Shown here in pieces: positions 32,116-41,299 of a stretch of 64,000 nt of DNA (position 1 is the stretch's first letter; every line of letters starts with the position of its first letter). Below the pieces are notes generated by a model. It saw only the letters and a list, made by a program, of their open reading frames with translations, did not search any database and was not told the origin of the DNA. Source of the DNA: a virus. Position numbers and translations under genes: made by a program. The stretch is from positions 1-64,000 of IMG/VR virus record IMGVR_UViG_3300022602_004075; one strand, written 5' to 3'.

Positions 32116-33930
32116 TTACGAATTAATCTTCACTATTGCTTCAATTATACTTTCGCCTGGATCTGTTTTGTCAACCAAACTGCGTCCAATCACATTCCAC
32201 GGCGTTAATTCTTCTGGTTTTCCTGCACGAGCACGACCATTACCAGCACTAACAAGTCGATCACCTTTGGCAATTGATCCTACTACTCTTACAGGAACAC
32301 GCCCACTCATAGCAATTGGTGGATGCGTAGTATCTGTTCCAGCTTTAGAATTCATTAGATAAGCTGCATTAGTACTTATGACGCCAAACACTTTATCGCT
32401 TAATTCTGCTACTACTTTGGTGATTTCTGCGGCGCCGCCCAGTTCAACCACTGTGCCTGCAGGGTATTCCGCATCAGATTCAAAACGTTCAGCCAAGTCA
32501 GCATATAAAGAATGTATTGCTGTACCATAGATGTTGTTGAACCATTTTGTAGTGGATCCAATGTTTACACCGTTTGCAGTTGATGGCACAAGGCCGCCTG
32601 ATACTGTTACATAGGCTACCGAAAGGTTGCCAGAACTGGAACCACCACCGCCCACGCTGATACTGTTAAAAATACCAATGTTGCCGCTGATGTTGCCGGT
32701 TACCGAAACGCTGGTACCAGTGTGGTTAGTAATATTAGCGGTGGTTATGTTGGCTGTGGTGAATACTGCTGTGCCTGGTGCTACATTACCAATGGCCTGC
32801 GCTTGTAGTCCAGCTGTTGTTATTGTGGTAAAATTGCCGGTACTGGGCACGTTACCGCCAATTGGCTGTCCGTCGATATAAGTCGAATTGCTGGCTCCGC
32901 CCACTGTGGCAATTTGTGCACCGTTATAATAAGCTGATCCATATAAATTTGTTGTGCCAGCCACTGACAACGCTGTCAAATTACCAAGCGAAGTAACATA
33001 GGGCTGAGCAGCTGTATTCAGTGTTCCTACCAGGCTTGTACCAGAGTTAAATCCAATGGTACTGGCATTGACTGTGGTTGCTGTCACGGTGGTAGCAACC
33101 ACGTTACCAGTTATGGTTGGAGCAACAACCGATGCTGTTGCTGTCACTGTTGGTGCAGTGACACTGGTGGTACCAACAATGGAACTGGCGGTTACTGTTT
33201 GGCTGGCTGTCAATACAGTTACGTTGGCACTACCGTCGCTGCCGCGTTGTACCAAGGTACTTGGTGTTGCTGAAACGTCTTGGGTATTTAATCCCAATGC
33301 CTGAGAACCACCGGGATAAAAATTAAGTCCAGCACGTATACCCGATGCATATCCAGGCACGCTGGATACGAATGGAGCTAAATTGGCTTGCAAACCAGTG
33401 GTAGCTGGAGTAAAACCAGTTGTGGATAAAATAGCGTAAGGCACACCGGACACTTGTAGTTCCAATACCAAGCGCGGTGTTCCATCTGTTCCGTTTACAA
33501 ATACCGGAAACGCACCTGTTTGTCCAGCACCCGGTACATTGGGTGGTCCAATCACAGCCCAGTTAGTGCCGTTCCATACATTCAATTGCTGATACGAAGT
33601 GTTGTTAAACCATAAATCGCCCGACGCCGGAGTTGAAGGTGCAGTAGGGCTGACCACTGACCCACCAACTGGTTTCCATGCACCGGTAGTGGTGTTGTAG
33701 ACTTTTATAACCTGATTGGTAGAATCATACCAAAGCTGTCCTGTTAAGGGATTTGCTGGGGATCCAGAATTGGAAAAATTTTCTAATAGGTAAACAAAGT
33801 TTTCATTGATAGCAGTACCATATCCAGCATAGTTTCTACCAATCAGTGTTAGGCTGGAAGTATTGTCTATGCTTCCGTCAGAAATAGTAGTAAGAGTAGC
33901 ACTATTTGACAGTTTAATTGTATATGACAC
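32116..33930 (-). CDS. Tail fibre protein with Peptidase_G2/chaperone-like C-terminus (604 aa)
   Basis: GTG start, supported by AAAGGA upstream. The N-terminal about 150 residues (SLTLIGRNYAGYG, NFVYLLENF, LTGQLWYDS, GDLWFNN) form a domain shared with the proteins at 33971-35932 and 38903-40606, probably for baseplate attachment. The middle is a Thr/Val-rich repetitive shaft. The C-terminal about 120 residues (YADLAERFESDAEYPAGTVV, then FGVISTNAAYLMN, then GRVPVRVVG) resemble the Peptidase_G2 intramolecular chaperone of tailspikes, which folds the trimer and can self-cleave. No cleavage residue was verified. Confidence 0.75.
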   Translation of the reverse strand: MSYTIKLSNSATLTTISDGSIDNTSSLTLIGRNYAGYGTAINENFVYLLENFSNSGSPANPLTGQLWYDSTNQVIKVYNTTTGAWKPVGGSVVSPTAPSTPASGDLWFNNTSYQQLNVWNGTNWAVIGPPNVPGAGQTGAFPVFVNGTDGTPRLVLELQVSGVPYAILSTTGFTPATTGLQANLAPFVSSVPGYASGIRAGLNFYPGGSQALGLNTQDVSATPSTLVQRGSDGSANVTVLTASQTVTASSIVGTTSVTAPTVTATASVVAPTITGNVVATTVTATTVNASTIGFNSGTSLVGTLNTAAQPYVTSLGNLTALSVAGTTNLYGSAYYNGAQIATVGGASNSTYIDGQPIGGNVPSTGNFTTITTAGLQAQAIGNVAPGTAVFTTANITTANITNHTGTSVSVTGNISGNIGIFNSISVGGGGSSSGNLSVAYVTVSGGLVPSTANGVNIGSTTKWFNNIYGTAIHSLYADLAERFESDAEYPAGTVVELGGAAEITKVVAELSDKVFGVISTNAAYLMNSKAGTDTTHPPIAMSGRVPVRVVGSIAKGDRLVSAGNGRARAGKPEELTPWNVIGRSLVDKTDPGESIIEAIVKINS

Positions 33931-33954
33931 CGTTGATCCTTTATTCTCTTAGTA

Positions 33955-33962
33955 TATTTATC
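33955..33962 (-). promoter_or_regulatory. T4-like late promoter box GATAAATA
   Basis: Minus-strand GATAAATA, 24 bases before the GTG start at 33930, in a 40-base gap. It matches the T4 late consensus TATAAATA at 7 of 8 positions and recurs at 35950 and 55615. Late transcription from it would need the gp55-like sigma factor encoded at 62170-63066. Confidence 0.65.
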
Positions 33963-33970
33963 GCTTGTAA

Positions 33971-35932
33971 TTAGAACATTTTTTGTATGTAACACAATGC
34001 ATAATAAGGCGGAATTATGTTAAATGGCTGATTATTTCCGTAAAGGCCGGTGGTACTTGAAATATTCACGGCGTGTTGATGGTCAGTAGCTTGACTCAAC
34101 GATGTTGATACCGCAATACCTGTTGTTGCCATGCCGGTATAATATCTGGTTTGATCACCGTCGGTTGCTGCGGATCCAGCAGCGCCCCAGGTATTTGGTA
34201 CTTGTGGGAACGGTACTCCGCCTTCGGCATAGGGATCTTCGTGATGATGTCCAGGATCACTAACTGATGAACTGGCGGTATGTGTGTGACCACCAGCTGA
34301 TCCGGTGGTTCCAATAATAGAAACTGTATGATTGTGTGAAGGTATATTTACGTTGGCCAGTGTTACTGAACTTGCACCACCACTGGCACCAGGATTATAA
34401 CTGCTACCAGCACCGACAATAAATTGATTGCGTAGATCTGGAGTTCCGTTGCTGCCGTCGCACAGTTGCCACCCAGCTGGAATATTCAAAGTTGTACCAC
34501 CCCACATCACTATAACTCCAAGCGGCAATACATTTTGCACAAATGCTGTGGTTGCCACATTGGTACTGTTGTCACTGTATGATTCGGTAGTTGCTGTGGA
34601 ATTTGTCAGCTGAGCCGACGTGAAAGTGTTGTTAACGCCAACCACTCCAGAAACATTGCCGCCGGTAATCAATGCATTGGCAGTTGAAAAATTATTAAAT
34701 GTACCTTGTGTGCCCACTACAAAAGATACACCAGCTATTTGACCACCTGTAATCACTGCGTTGCCAGTTGATATATTGGCAAATTGAGCTGTGGTTGCAG
34801 AAGTGCGAACAATACCAGTGACATTGCCCCCGGTGATTTGAGCATTGGCTGAACTAAAATTGGTTGCTACTTCAGTTGTTATTGTGGAATTGGTTGCAGT
34901 TGATGTGGTAACAGATACTGCTGTTAGTCCAGTAGCGGATCCTCCAGTAATTTGCGCATTGCCTGAGCTGAAGTTTGTGGCTTGTAATGTGGTAAATGTG
35001 CCACTGGTATCTCCAGTGATTGAACCACCAGTGATCACTGCGTTGCCTGAGCTGAAGTTTGTGGCTTGTAATGTGGTAAATGTGCCACTGGTATCTCCAG
35101 TGATTGAACCACCAGTGATCACTGCGTTGCCTGAGCTGAAGTTTGTGGCCACAATGCAATAACTGGTTGCATTGCCGGTCAGGTTACCATACACGTTTGT
35201 GGCTGTTACCACGGCACCAGTCAGGTTGCCAGTGACGTTGCCAGTTAGGTTGCCATACACGTTTGTGGCTGTTACCACAGCACCAGTCAGGTTGCCAACG
35301 ACATTTCCTGTGACATTTCCCACAAGATTGGAATTAATAGTTGCAGGTATACCACTGTTAAAAGTGATGCCAGGATTGATTTGTGCGAACCCAGAAATAC
35401 CAACGCTGGGAGTAAAAGCAGGATCTCCGCTTACAATAGCATAAGTTTGTGTACCGTACTTTAATTCTAATATGTTGTGTTGGTTGGTACCGTCGCTGAC
35501 CTGTACAGGAATAGCACCACTGATACCTTGTGTTTTTGTGTATATTGGGCCTACCAATTGATATGCTGTACCATCATACACTGAAAGCTGATTGGTTGTG
35601 GTATTGAACCAGCTGTCCCCAGTTCTTGTAAGAGTTGGAGTAACAGCAGCCACTGCGGTAGTTCCGCCCACAGTGACATATCCATCTGTGGTATAGACTT
35701 TCAAGGTTTGATTGCCTTTGTCAAACCACAATTGACCGTACAAACTGGGCTGTGTAGGCGGTGTAGTTTTGGCAAAATTTTCCAGTAACGCTACCAGATT
35801 TATATCAAGGAATTCGCCGTAGCCAGCATAATTTGGGCCAGGAAGGCTCAATGCAGTAGAACTTTGATTCAACGCACCATCAATAATGTTGAATGTAACT
35901 GTTCCATCGGTATTTGTAAAATTATATGGCAT
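33971..35932 (-). CDS. Tail fibre protein with phage tail-collar tip (653 aa)
   Basis: N-terminal attachment domain shared with the two other fibres (SLPGPNYAGYGEFL, NLVALLENFAK, LYGQLWFD, GDSWFNT). The shaft is made of near-identical repeats (FSSGNAVITGGSITGDTSG and GNLTGNVTGNLTGAVV). The C-terminal about 180 residues are a tail-collar domain: LPLGVIVMWGG, IPAGWQLCDGSNGTPDLRN, FIVGAGSSYNPG, a His-rich loop (PSHNHT, GGHTHT, DPGHHHE) likely to bind metal, and the end NIIPPYYALCYIQKMF. Such tips contact the cell surface. A late-promoter box lies 17 bases upstream. Confidence 0.85.
   Translation of the reverse strand: MPYNFTNTDGTVTFNIIDGALNQSSTALSLPGPNYAGYGEFLDINLVALLENFAKTTPPTQPSLYGQLWFDKGNQTLKVYTTDGYVTVGGTTAVAAVTPTLTRTGDSWFNTTTNQLSVYDGTAYQLVGPIYTKTQGISGAIPVQVSDGTNQHNILELKYGTQTYAIVSGDPAFTPSVGISGFAQINPGITFNSGIPATINSNLVGNVTGNVVGNLTGAVVTATNVYGNLTGNVTGNLTGAVVTATNVYGNLTGNATSYCIVATNFSSGNAVITGGSITGDTSGTFTTLQATNFSSGNAVITGGSITGDTSGTFTTLQATNFSSGNAQITGGSATGLTAVSVTTSTATNSTITTEVATNFSSANAQITGGNVTGIVRTSATTAQFANISTGNAVITGGQIAGVSFVVGTQGTFNNFSTANALITGGNVSGVVGVNNTFTSAQLTNSTATTESYSDNSTNVATTAFVQNVLPLGVIVMWGGTTLNIPAGWQLCDGSNGTPDLRNQFIVGAGSSYNPGASGGASSVTLANVNIPSHNHTVSIIGTTGSAGGHTHTASSSVSDPGHHHEDPYAEGGVPFPQVPNTWGAAGSAATDGDQTRYYTGMATTGIAVSTSLSQATDHQHAVNISSTTGLYGNNQPFNIIPPYYALCYIQKMF
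34961..35148 (-). repeat. 84-bp in-frame tandem repeat in fibre shaft
   Basis: Two perfect 84-base copies (34961-35044 and 35045-35128) plus the first 20 bases of a third. Each encodes 28 residues of the shaft (ATNFSSGNAVITGGSITG and ten more). Because 84 is a multiple of three, copy number can change without a frameshift. The exact identity at DNA level suggests recent duplication. Confidence 0.9.
35181..35299 (-). repeat. 66-bp in-frame imperfect tandem repeat
   Basis: A unit of 66 bases (22 codons) starting at 35181 recurs at 35247 with only a few changes (for example GGTTACC against GGTTGCC). It encodes NVYGNLTGNVTGNLTGAVV of the same fibre shaft. It lies next to, but is unrelated to, the 84-base repeat. 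Confidence 0.8.
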
Positions 35933-35949
35933 ATTTTGTCTCTTTTACT

Positions 35950-35957
35950 TATTTATC
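35950..35957 (-). promoter_or_regulatory. T4-like late promoter box GATAAATA
   Basis: Minus-strand GATAAATA in the 39-base gap upstream of the fibre gene at 33971-35932, 17 bases before its ATG. It is identical to the boxes at 33955 and 55615, including the preceding CGAT shared with the 33955 copy. Confidence 0.65.
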
Positions 35958-35971
35958 GCTTTATTGCTGTA

Positions 35972-38899
35972 TTACAAGTGTGACAATGCATGGTCGCCTG
36001 GAACACTAAAGGTATGTACCACATATACTGTTCCTTCTGTTCCGGCGCTGTAAACCTGTATTGTTCCTCCAGCAAATAGTGGAAATCCTGACAGACTGGT
36101 ATATCCCACAATCACTGCTCCAGATCCGCCAGTACCAGCACCAGTTGCTCCGCCATGCAAACAGCCGCCGCCACCTCCACCAGTTCCATCTACACCATTG
36201 CCGCCATTTCCGTCTCCGCCACCACCTACACCACCTGCTCCACCGGGACCGCTACCGCCGTAGCCCTGTGCGCCATAACCGCCACCACCTCCACCACCCA
36301 CAGTAACAGGTTGGCCACCAATGATAAATGTTGCTCCAGGTCCACCCTGGCCGCCTTGATTTCCGTTTGAGCCTCCGCCTGCACCGGCATAACCACCACC
36401 ACCGCCGCCACCGGCTGCTCCGTATCCTTGCCAATTACCAGTTCCGCCAGCATTGCCTTGTCCTGATACTGCACCGCCACCACCTTGTGGGTAATCGAAA
36501 CCGGTGCCACCACCACCAGATCCACCTGATTTTCCGTTGCCGCCCGAGGGTAAACCGCTACCGCCACCACCAGCACCGCCGCCAATGGCTATGCTGCCAA
36601 TGCGTTCTTGTTGTCCATTCAACGGACTTCTTGTGTTCCAGACCACGCTACCAGCTGAATCAATCAGTGCTGCAGCCACTGATCCTGGACTGCCACTGTC
36701 AGCGTTGTATGCCGTAACAGATATAGTGGTTACTCCAGATGGTATACTAACAGTGGTTTGGGCAGTTTCCCACCATTGGTATTCTGACAATAAATTACCA
36801 CTGCCATTGATGGTTATGCTGTTGACATAGTTGTCGGCACTGGCTATCAAAGTATATTCGCCACCGGTAATCAAATAGGTAGTATAGTTCAGTGTGATAG
36901 TGTCGTTTGGTGCGTAAGGTGCGTTCCATACTCCGTAATTGTTTAAAAAATTGTTGTAGACTCCATTGCTTTGTGCATATAGAGGTTGATCGCAGGTGTC
37001 AGTAAAGAGTGTAACTGCACCCCAACTTGAATTGCCACCATTGTTATCTGCGGTACCACCTGCACCAACTGTTAGATTGTATGTTCCGTAGGCACAATCC
37101 AGTGATTGATTTTTTAATAAGATAACTCCGCCGGCTCCACCACCACCGCCACCTTCCCATCCACTTGGGTATCCACCACCGCCACCGCCACCTACTATCA
37201 ATACATCCGCTGTGACCCGATCAGGTGGCCAAAATTGTTTCCATGCGCCGTTGACGTTGGTATAACCAGCTTTGATTTTGTCCCATGGACCATAATTTTG
37301 TGGTATAGAAGTCAGTGTGTCCGAACTGGTAAATGTATGAGTATATGTTGTTCCCGATGTTGTTACAGTACCACCAAAAAAATACGGAGATCCACTGGTG
37401 CTGGTATAGACAATTTGTACCACCCCATCCGCACCAGGTGCGCCACGGCCGCCATAGTTTTTACCACCACCGCCACCACCGCCATATGCATAGCCAGCGG
37501 TATTATTACCAGCGTTCCACCCAGCACCGTACCCGCCATGTCCAGCTAATCCGCCACCTTGGCCGTTTCCACCAGGTTCAGCTGATCCGTTGTTGCCATC
37601 TATTTCTCCACCACCACCGCCAGCGCCTGCAATTGGTCCATCAATTGCACCATCGCCACCATGGTTATTACCGCCGCGAGCACCTGCTCCGCCGTAGCCA
37701 CCATTGGCATTGTAGTCACCGCCTGATGCAACACCGCCGGGTGCAGGACCGCCAAACACATTAGATCCAGCTGCGCCGCCACCGGCTGTTATTGATCGTG
37801 TATCTCCAGTAAATTTACTTGCGGATCCGGGTGCGTATGCACCGCCACCAGTGCCAACCACCACTGACCACGAACCTGGAAAATTTAACAACATGTTGGC
37901 CTGAGCAGTTGCTCCGCCACCGCCACCTCCGCCAGCATCAGACCCACCACCGCCACCTCCACCCACAGCAGTCACAGTCACAGGAACGCTGAAATTGCGT
38001 ACTGGATCTAATGTACCTGATGCAGTAAATGCGTGTGTGTATACGGTGCCAGATGCGTCAACTGTGGCTTGACCACCGGTAAAAATTATACCTTGATAGC
38101 TAACATAGCGTACTAATATTACACCTGAACCGCCAGCACCCACTGGGGTTCCACCAGCAAATTCACCTGATGCTGTACCGGCACCACCGCCGCCGGTATT
38201 GGGTAATCCGTTGGGACTGGCCGGACTTCCGCCGCCACCTACGCCGCCTTGATTTCCATAGCCAATTTGAGTGTGCGATAAACTTTGATATCCGCCACCA
38301 GCACCACCACCAGCAAAATATCCATTTTGTCCATAGGCCGCAAAATCAGCAAAATATAGTCCAGCTCCGCCTGGCCCTGTGTCACCTGCAGCACCTGCTC
38401 CGCCTCCGCCTGCACCAATGGTATAGTTGGATCCGCCACGACTGCCAGAAGTTCCACCAGCATGACCGTAACTGGCTGTACCACCTGATCCAGGTATGGC
38501 TGCACCGCCCACGCCCGACCAATTTCCGCCACCGCCACCAGATCCGCCAGCAGATCCTGTGCTTCCGGCGTTTACTCCAGCACCAGCAGTACCACCACCA
38601 ACGGCTGTGATATTTACTGCACCACCAGAAAAATTGGAATTGGCACCATTTTGGCCAGGACTTCCGCCACCACCGACTGTTGCTGTAAATGATTGTCCTA
38701 CCGGAACTGCGATTCCGCTGTGATATTCGATACCACCGGCTCCACCGCCACCATCATTTTGGCCGCCACCGCCTCCGGCTACAACCAGAATTTCTAAATT
38801 GATGGTGGTGGCACCCAGACTGTATGATCCGGTGTTGACAGCAGGTAATTTTGTAGGAACCCACGTGCCGTTGTTGTTATACCAAATATTTCTTGACAT
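35972..38899 (-). CDS. Very glycine-rich tail fibre/adhesin (975 aa)
   Basis: Four long glycine-rich modules (about residues 55-265, 310-495, 568-625 and 795-945) are full of GGGGG and GGxGG runs, separated by short beta segments such as GVILVRYVS and YTHTFTSSDTL. Such composition fits stacked polyglycine-II helices known from receptor-binding tips of phages such as S16 gp38 (established for that protein, inferred here). The N-terminus SRNIWYNNNGTWVPTKLP and the repeated NGAWKQFWP-like motif are typical fibre features. Antisense frames in this stretch are shadows of GC-biased glycine codons. Confidence 0.7.
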   Translation of the reverse strand: MSRNIWYNNNGTWVPTKLPAVNTGSYSLGATTINLEILVVAGGGGGQNDGGGGAGGIEYHSGIAVPVGQSFTATVGGGGSPGQNGANSNFSGGAVNITAVGGGTAGAGVNAGSTGSAGGSGGGGGNWSGVGGAAIPGSGGTASYGHAGGTSGSRGGSNYTIGAGGGGAGAAGDTGPGGAGLYFADFAAYGQNGYFAGGGAGGGYQSLSHTQIGYGNQGGVGGGGSPASPNGLPNTGGGGAGTASGEFAGGTPVGAGGSGVILVRYVSYQGIIFTGGQATVDASGTVYTHAFTASGTLDPVRNFSVPVTVTAVGGGGGGGSDAGGGGGGGATAQANMLLNFPGSWSVVVGTGGGAYAPGSASKFTGDTRSITAGGGAAGSNVFGGPAPGGVASGGDYNANGGYGGAGARGGNNHGGDGAIDGPIAGAGGGGGEIDGNNGSAEPGGNGQGGGLAGHGGYGAGWNAGNNTAGYAYGGGGGGGKNYGGRGAPGADGVVQIVYTSTSGSPYFFGGTVTTSGTTYTHTFTSSDTLTSIPQNYGPWDKIKAGYTNVNGAWKQFWPPDRVTADVLIVGGGGGGGYPSGWEGGGGGGAGGVILLKNQSLDCAYGTYNLTVGAGGTADNNGGNSSWGAVTLFTDTCDQPLYAQSNGVYNNFLNNYGVWNAPYAPNDTITLNYTTYLITGGEYTLIASADNYVNSITINGSGNLLSEYQWWETAQTTVSIPSGVTTISVTAYNADSGSPGSVAAALIDSAGSVVWNTRSPLNGQQERIGSIAIGGGAGGGGSGLPSGGNGKSGGSGGGGTGFDYPQGGGGAVSGQGNAGGTGNWQGYGAAGGGGGGGYAGAGGGSNGNQGGQGGPGATFIIGGQPVTVGGGGGGGYGAQGYGGSGPGGAGGVGGGGDGNGGNGVDGTGGGGGGCLHGGATGAGTGGSGAVIVGYTSLSGFPLFAGGTIQVYSAGTEGTVYVVHTFSVPGDHALSHL

Positions 38900-38902
38900 T
38901 GT

Positions 38903-40606
38903 TTAGCCTATTTGGAACCAGAAATCTCCTGGATTTCCACCGCTCGGGGGGTTGGTTGATACAGTATATCTAAATTGTTGTTGTGCTATCTTACCGGTAA
39001 CGTAAGCTGTTGTGGCAACTGTTTGACTGTTATCTCCCAATGCCACTGTAGGAGCTGTTACCGTTCCTGTAAAGGCCGGACTGGCCAGGTTGGCCTTGAT
39101 CAACAAGGCATTGGCAATGGCTGCTGTTCTTGCTGCCACTTCGTTGGTAATTTTGCTGTTGTAATCTCCGTACAGTAAATTTGCTGTGCTGTCTACATAG
39201 TTGGTATCAGCAATGGTTTGACTACTGTCACCAATGCCGCTGAATGCCAAACTACCGCCAATACTGTTCAAATAGTTGGTCAATGCTGTGACATCTGGCA
39301 CAGTTGGAGTACCAGTAAATGCTGGACTGGCAATGTTTGATTTATACTGTATTAGATTTTCCAACGACTGTACACGATTGGTTTTGTCGCCTATGTTGGC
39401 ATTGGTAGCCAATTCGTATGCACCAACGTTGGCTGTCAGTACAGCTATGTTGGCATTGATTGTTGTGGTAGCTGTGGTTAGATTTGAATTGGTTGATGTG
39501 ATTGACGTAGCCAAATTGGAAGTGTAGTCAGCACGTAACTGATTTATTTCACCATTGAGATCATTGAACTGATTGGTCAACGCTGTGTTGATATTCAAAT
39601 TGGAATTGTCGACATAATTCTTTGTGGCCACGCCATTGGAATAGATTGGATCCGAACTCACTGTCAATTGACCAGTATTGCCATTGATATGCAAAGCACG
39701 GACGTTTCCGGCAGAACCATTTACATACACATCAACGTTGCCTTGATAGGCTGTGTTCAATAGTACCAAGTTTGTACCATCATATGCAACATTGGCAAAA
39801 CCAAAACTTAAATTTCTGGTCAAATAAATGTCACGCATACGTGCAGTGGCAGATCCAATGTCATAGGTATTGGTCACAGAAGGCAACAATGCTGGACCTG
39901 GCTCAGCTACACCATTGTTGGCCCAAGCCAAATATAATTGGCCCAATACTGTGGTATCATCACCTAATTCAGTAGTTCCGCCCACAGCAAAAGTTTCGCT
40001 GATCACCGCAGCATTGGCTGAATTGATTCCAGACGCTATTTGTGTAAAACCATAGTATGGAGCAGATAAATCAAATGAATCTGCGCTGACTATACTGACC
40101 AACTGTCCATTGGTGTATTCGCTAACCACTGAGTGTGCTTGTGAGCTGGTGTCTGTCAATGTTTCGGCAAATGCACCAGTCTTTCCCTGTGCAGATGAAT
40201 AGGCCGGACCAACCACGTCCCAATTGCTACCATTCCAAGTACTTAATTGTTGAGTAATTGGATTGTACCATTGGTCTCCGGTGCTGACACTCAGCGTTGG
40301 AGCGGCATTGGCCACTGTGCGTCCACTGACTGGAACAAAATTTGTACCATTGTACACTTGCAAAGTACGATTACTGGTATTGTACCATAGTGTACCTGTT
40401 AATGCTGTTCCGTTGCCCGAACTGCTTTGTGTTGGTGGAATAGAGTCAGCAAAGTTTTCTAACAGTTTGATAAAATTTTCATTTTGTGCATCGCCGTAGC
40501 CAATATAGTTGCGACCAATCAAATTCAGTCCGGTGGTAATGTCAACTGTACCGTCCAATACTGTTGTATAAAGTGTGCCGTTGGTTAAGTTAATAGGATA
40601 TGCCAT
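38903..40606 (-). CDS. Tail fibre protein (567 aa)
   Basis: N-terminal attachment domain (GLNLIGRNYIGYGDAQ, NFIKLLENFAD, LTGTLWYNT, GDQWYNP) shared with the other two fibres. The middle has Ala/Asn/Thr-rich helical repeats (NLTTATTTINANIAVLTANV) that look like a trimeric coiled coil. The C-terminal repeats SPAFTGTVTAPTVA and SQTVATTAYVTGK are classic fibre-shaft units, ending with NPPSGGNPGDFWFQ. Its stop is three bases before the glycine-rich gene, so both are probably one transcript. Confidence 0.75.
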   Translation of the reverse strand: MAYPINLTNGTLYTTVLDGTVDITTGLNLIGRNYIGYGDAQNENFIKLLENFADSIPPTQSSSGNGTALTGTLWYNTSNRTLQVYNGTNFVPVSGRTVANAAPTLSVSTGDQWYNPITQQLSTWNGSNWDVVGPAYSSAQGKTGAFAETLTDTSSQAHSVVSEYTNGQLVSIVSADSFDLSAPYYGFTQIASGINSANAAVISETFAVGGTTELGDDTTVLGQLYLAWANNGVAEPGPALLPSVTNTYDIGSATARMRDIYLTRNLSFGFANVAYDGTNLVLLNTAYQGNVDVYVNGSAGNVRALHINGNTGQLTVSSDPIYSNGVATKNYVDNSNLNINTALTNQFNDLNGEINQLRADYTSNLATSITSTNSNLTTATTTINANIAVLTANVGAYELATNANIGDKTNRVQSLENLIQYKSNIASPAFTGTPTVPDVTALTNYLNSIGGSLAFSGIGDSSQTIADTNYVDSTANLLYGDYNSKITNEVAARTAAIANALLIKANLASPAFTGTVTAPTVALGDNSQTVATTAYVTGKIAQQQFRYTVSTNPPSGGNPGDFWFQIG

Positions 40607-40612
40607 GGTCCG

Positions 40613-41299
40613 TTATCCTTGTGTGCTTAAATTTGTCAATGTTTGAATTCGCACAGTATAGTCAATTTGAATCAATCGGTTCAGTGATTTTTGTACCGGC
40701 ATAAACACCACGTGTGTCAATAATAATCCAGTGCTGGTCAATCCACTGGTTCCATCGGTACTACGACCACGCAGTCCCAGTTCGTCAAACACATACAGTC
40801 CATTGATATTTTGACTGTTGTCAAAGTTTGCTTGTCCGTTGGGCTCACCGTAGTCCAACAAACAGCTGACCAGGATATCTGTGTATACTGTGCCAGGAAT
40901 GTGGCTCACTGTCATTTTGTTGTTTAGCGGAGACAAGTTTGCGGCGCTGGTGTTGTCTACAATTTTGCTGTAGGTTGGATTGTACAAATTGGCATTTTGT
41001 CCAGTTGTATTGGTGGGCAAATAAGTGATAATACCGGTTGGGTCTACACTGGTTCCACCGTTACCAAAATCCATTTCGTAAATAAAATTTTCACCTTTGT
41101 TGGCTATACTCCAGGCCAGGGCTTGACTAAAATTTTCATAGTGGATGGCATTGGGCTTGTCAATAAAGACTTCCTGTGTGTCAGGGTCAAATATCTTGAT
41201 ATGCCCTCTTAGATAAATTCCAGATGATTCATCTGGGCGTTTTGGTGTATTTTCCACTTGTTTTTCCTCTAAATTTTTTGTATTTTCAGTATTTATCAT
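40613..41299 (-). CDS. Virion structural protein, baseplate/tail associated (228 aa)
   Basis: Starts with a charged linker (to about residue 25), then GIYLRGHIKIFDPDTQEVF and NAIHYENFSQALAWSIANK, a pattern I recall in small structural proteins next to the baseplate in aquatic T4-like phages. It lies where T4 has genes 8-10, but sequence-level homology cannot be claimed. It overlaps the giant gene by 4 bases. A GATAAATA box (41290-41297) overlaps its own start codon. Confidence 0.6.
   Translation of the reverse strand: MINTENTKNLEEKQVENTPKRPDESSGIYLRGHIKIFDPDTQEVFIDKPNAIHYENFSQALAWSIANKGENFIYEMDFGNGGTSVDPTGIITYLPTNTTGQNANLYNPTYSKIVDNTSAANLSPLNNKMTVSHIPGTVYTDILVSCLLDYGEPNGQANFDNSQNINGLYVFDELGLRGRSTDGTSGLTSTGLLLTHVVFMPVQKSLNRLIQIDYTVRIQTLTNLSTQG

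Noticed and set aside
34872-35162. Tandem repeat resembling a CRISPR array
   Set aside because: The units abut without spacers and are in-frame codons of a fibre shaft.
36061-38723. Several long frames on the plus strand
   Set aside because: They are antisense to glycine-rich codons (His/Arg- or Pro-rich by composition only), without start sites or similarity to anything.
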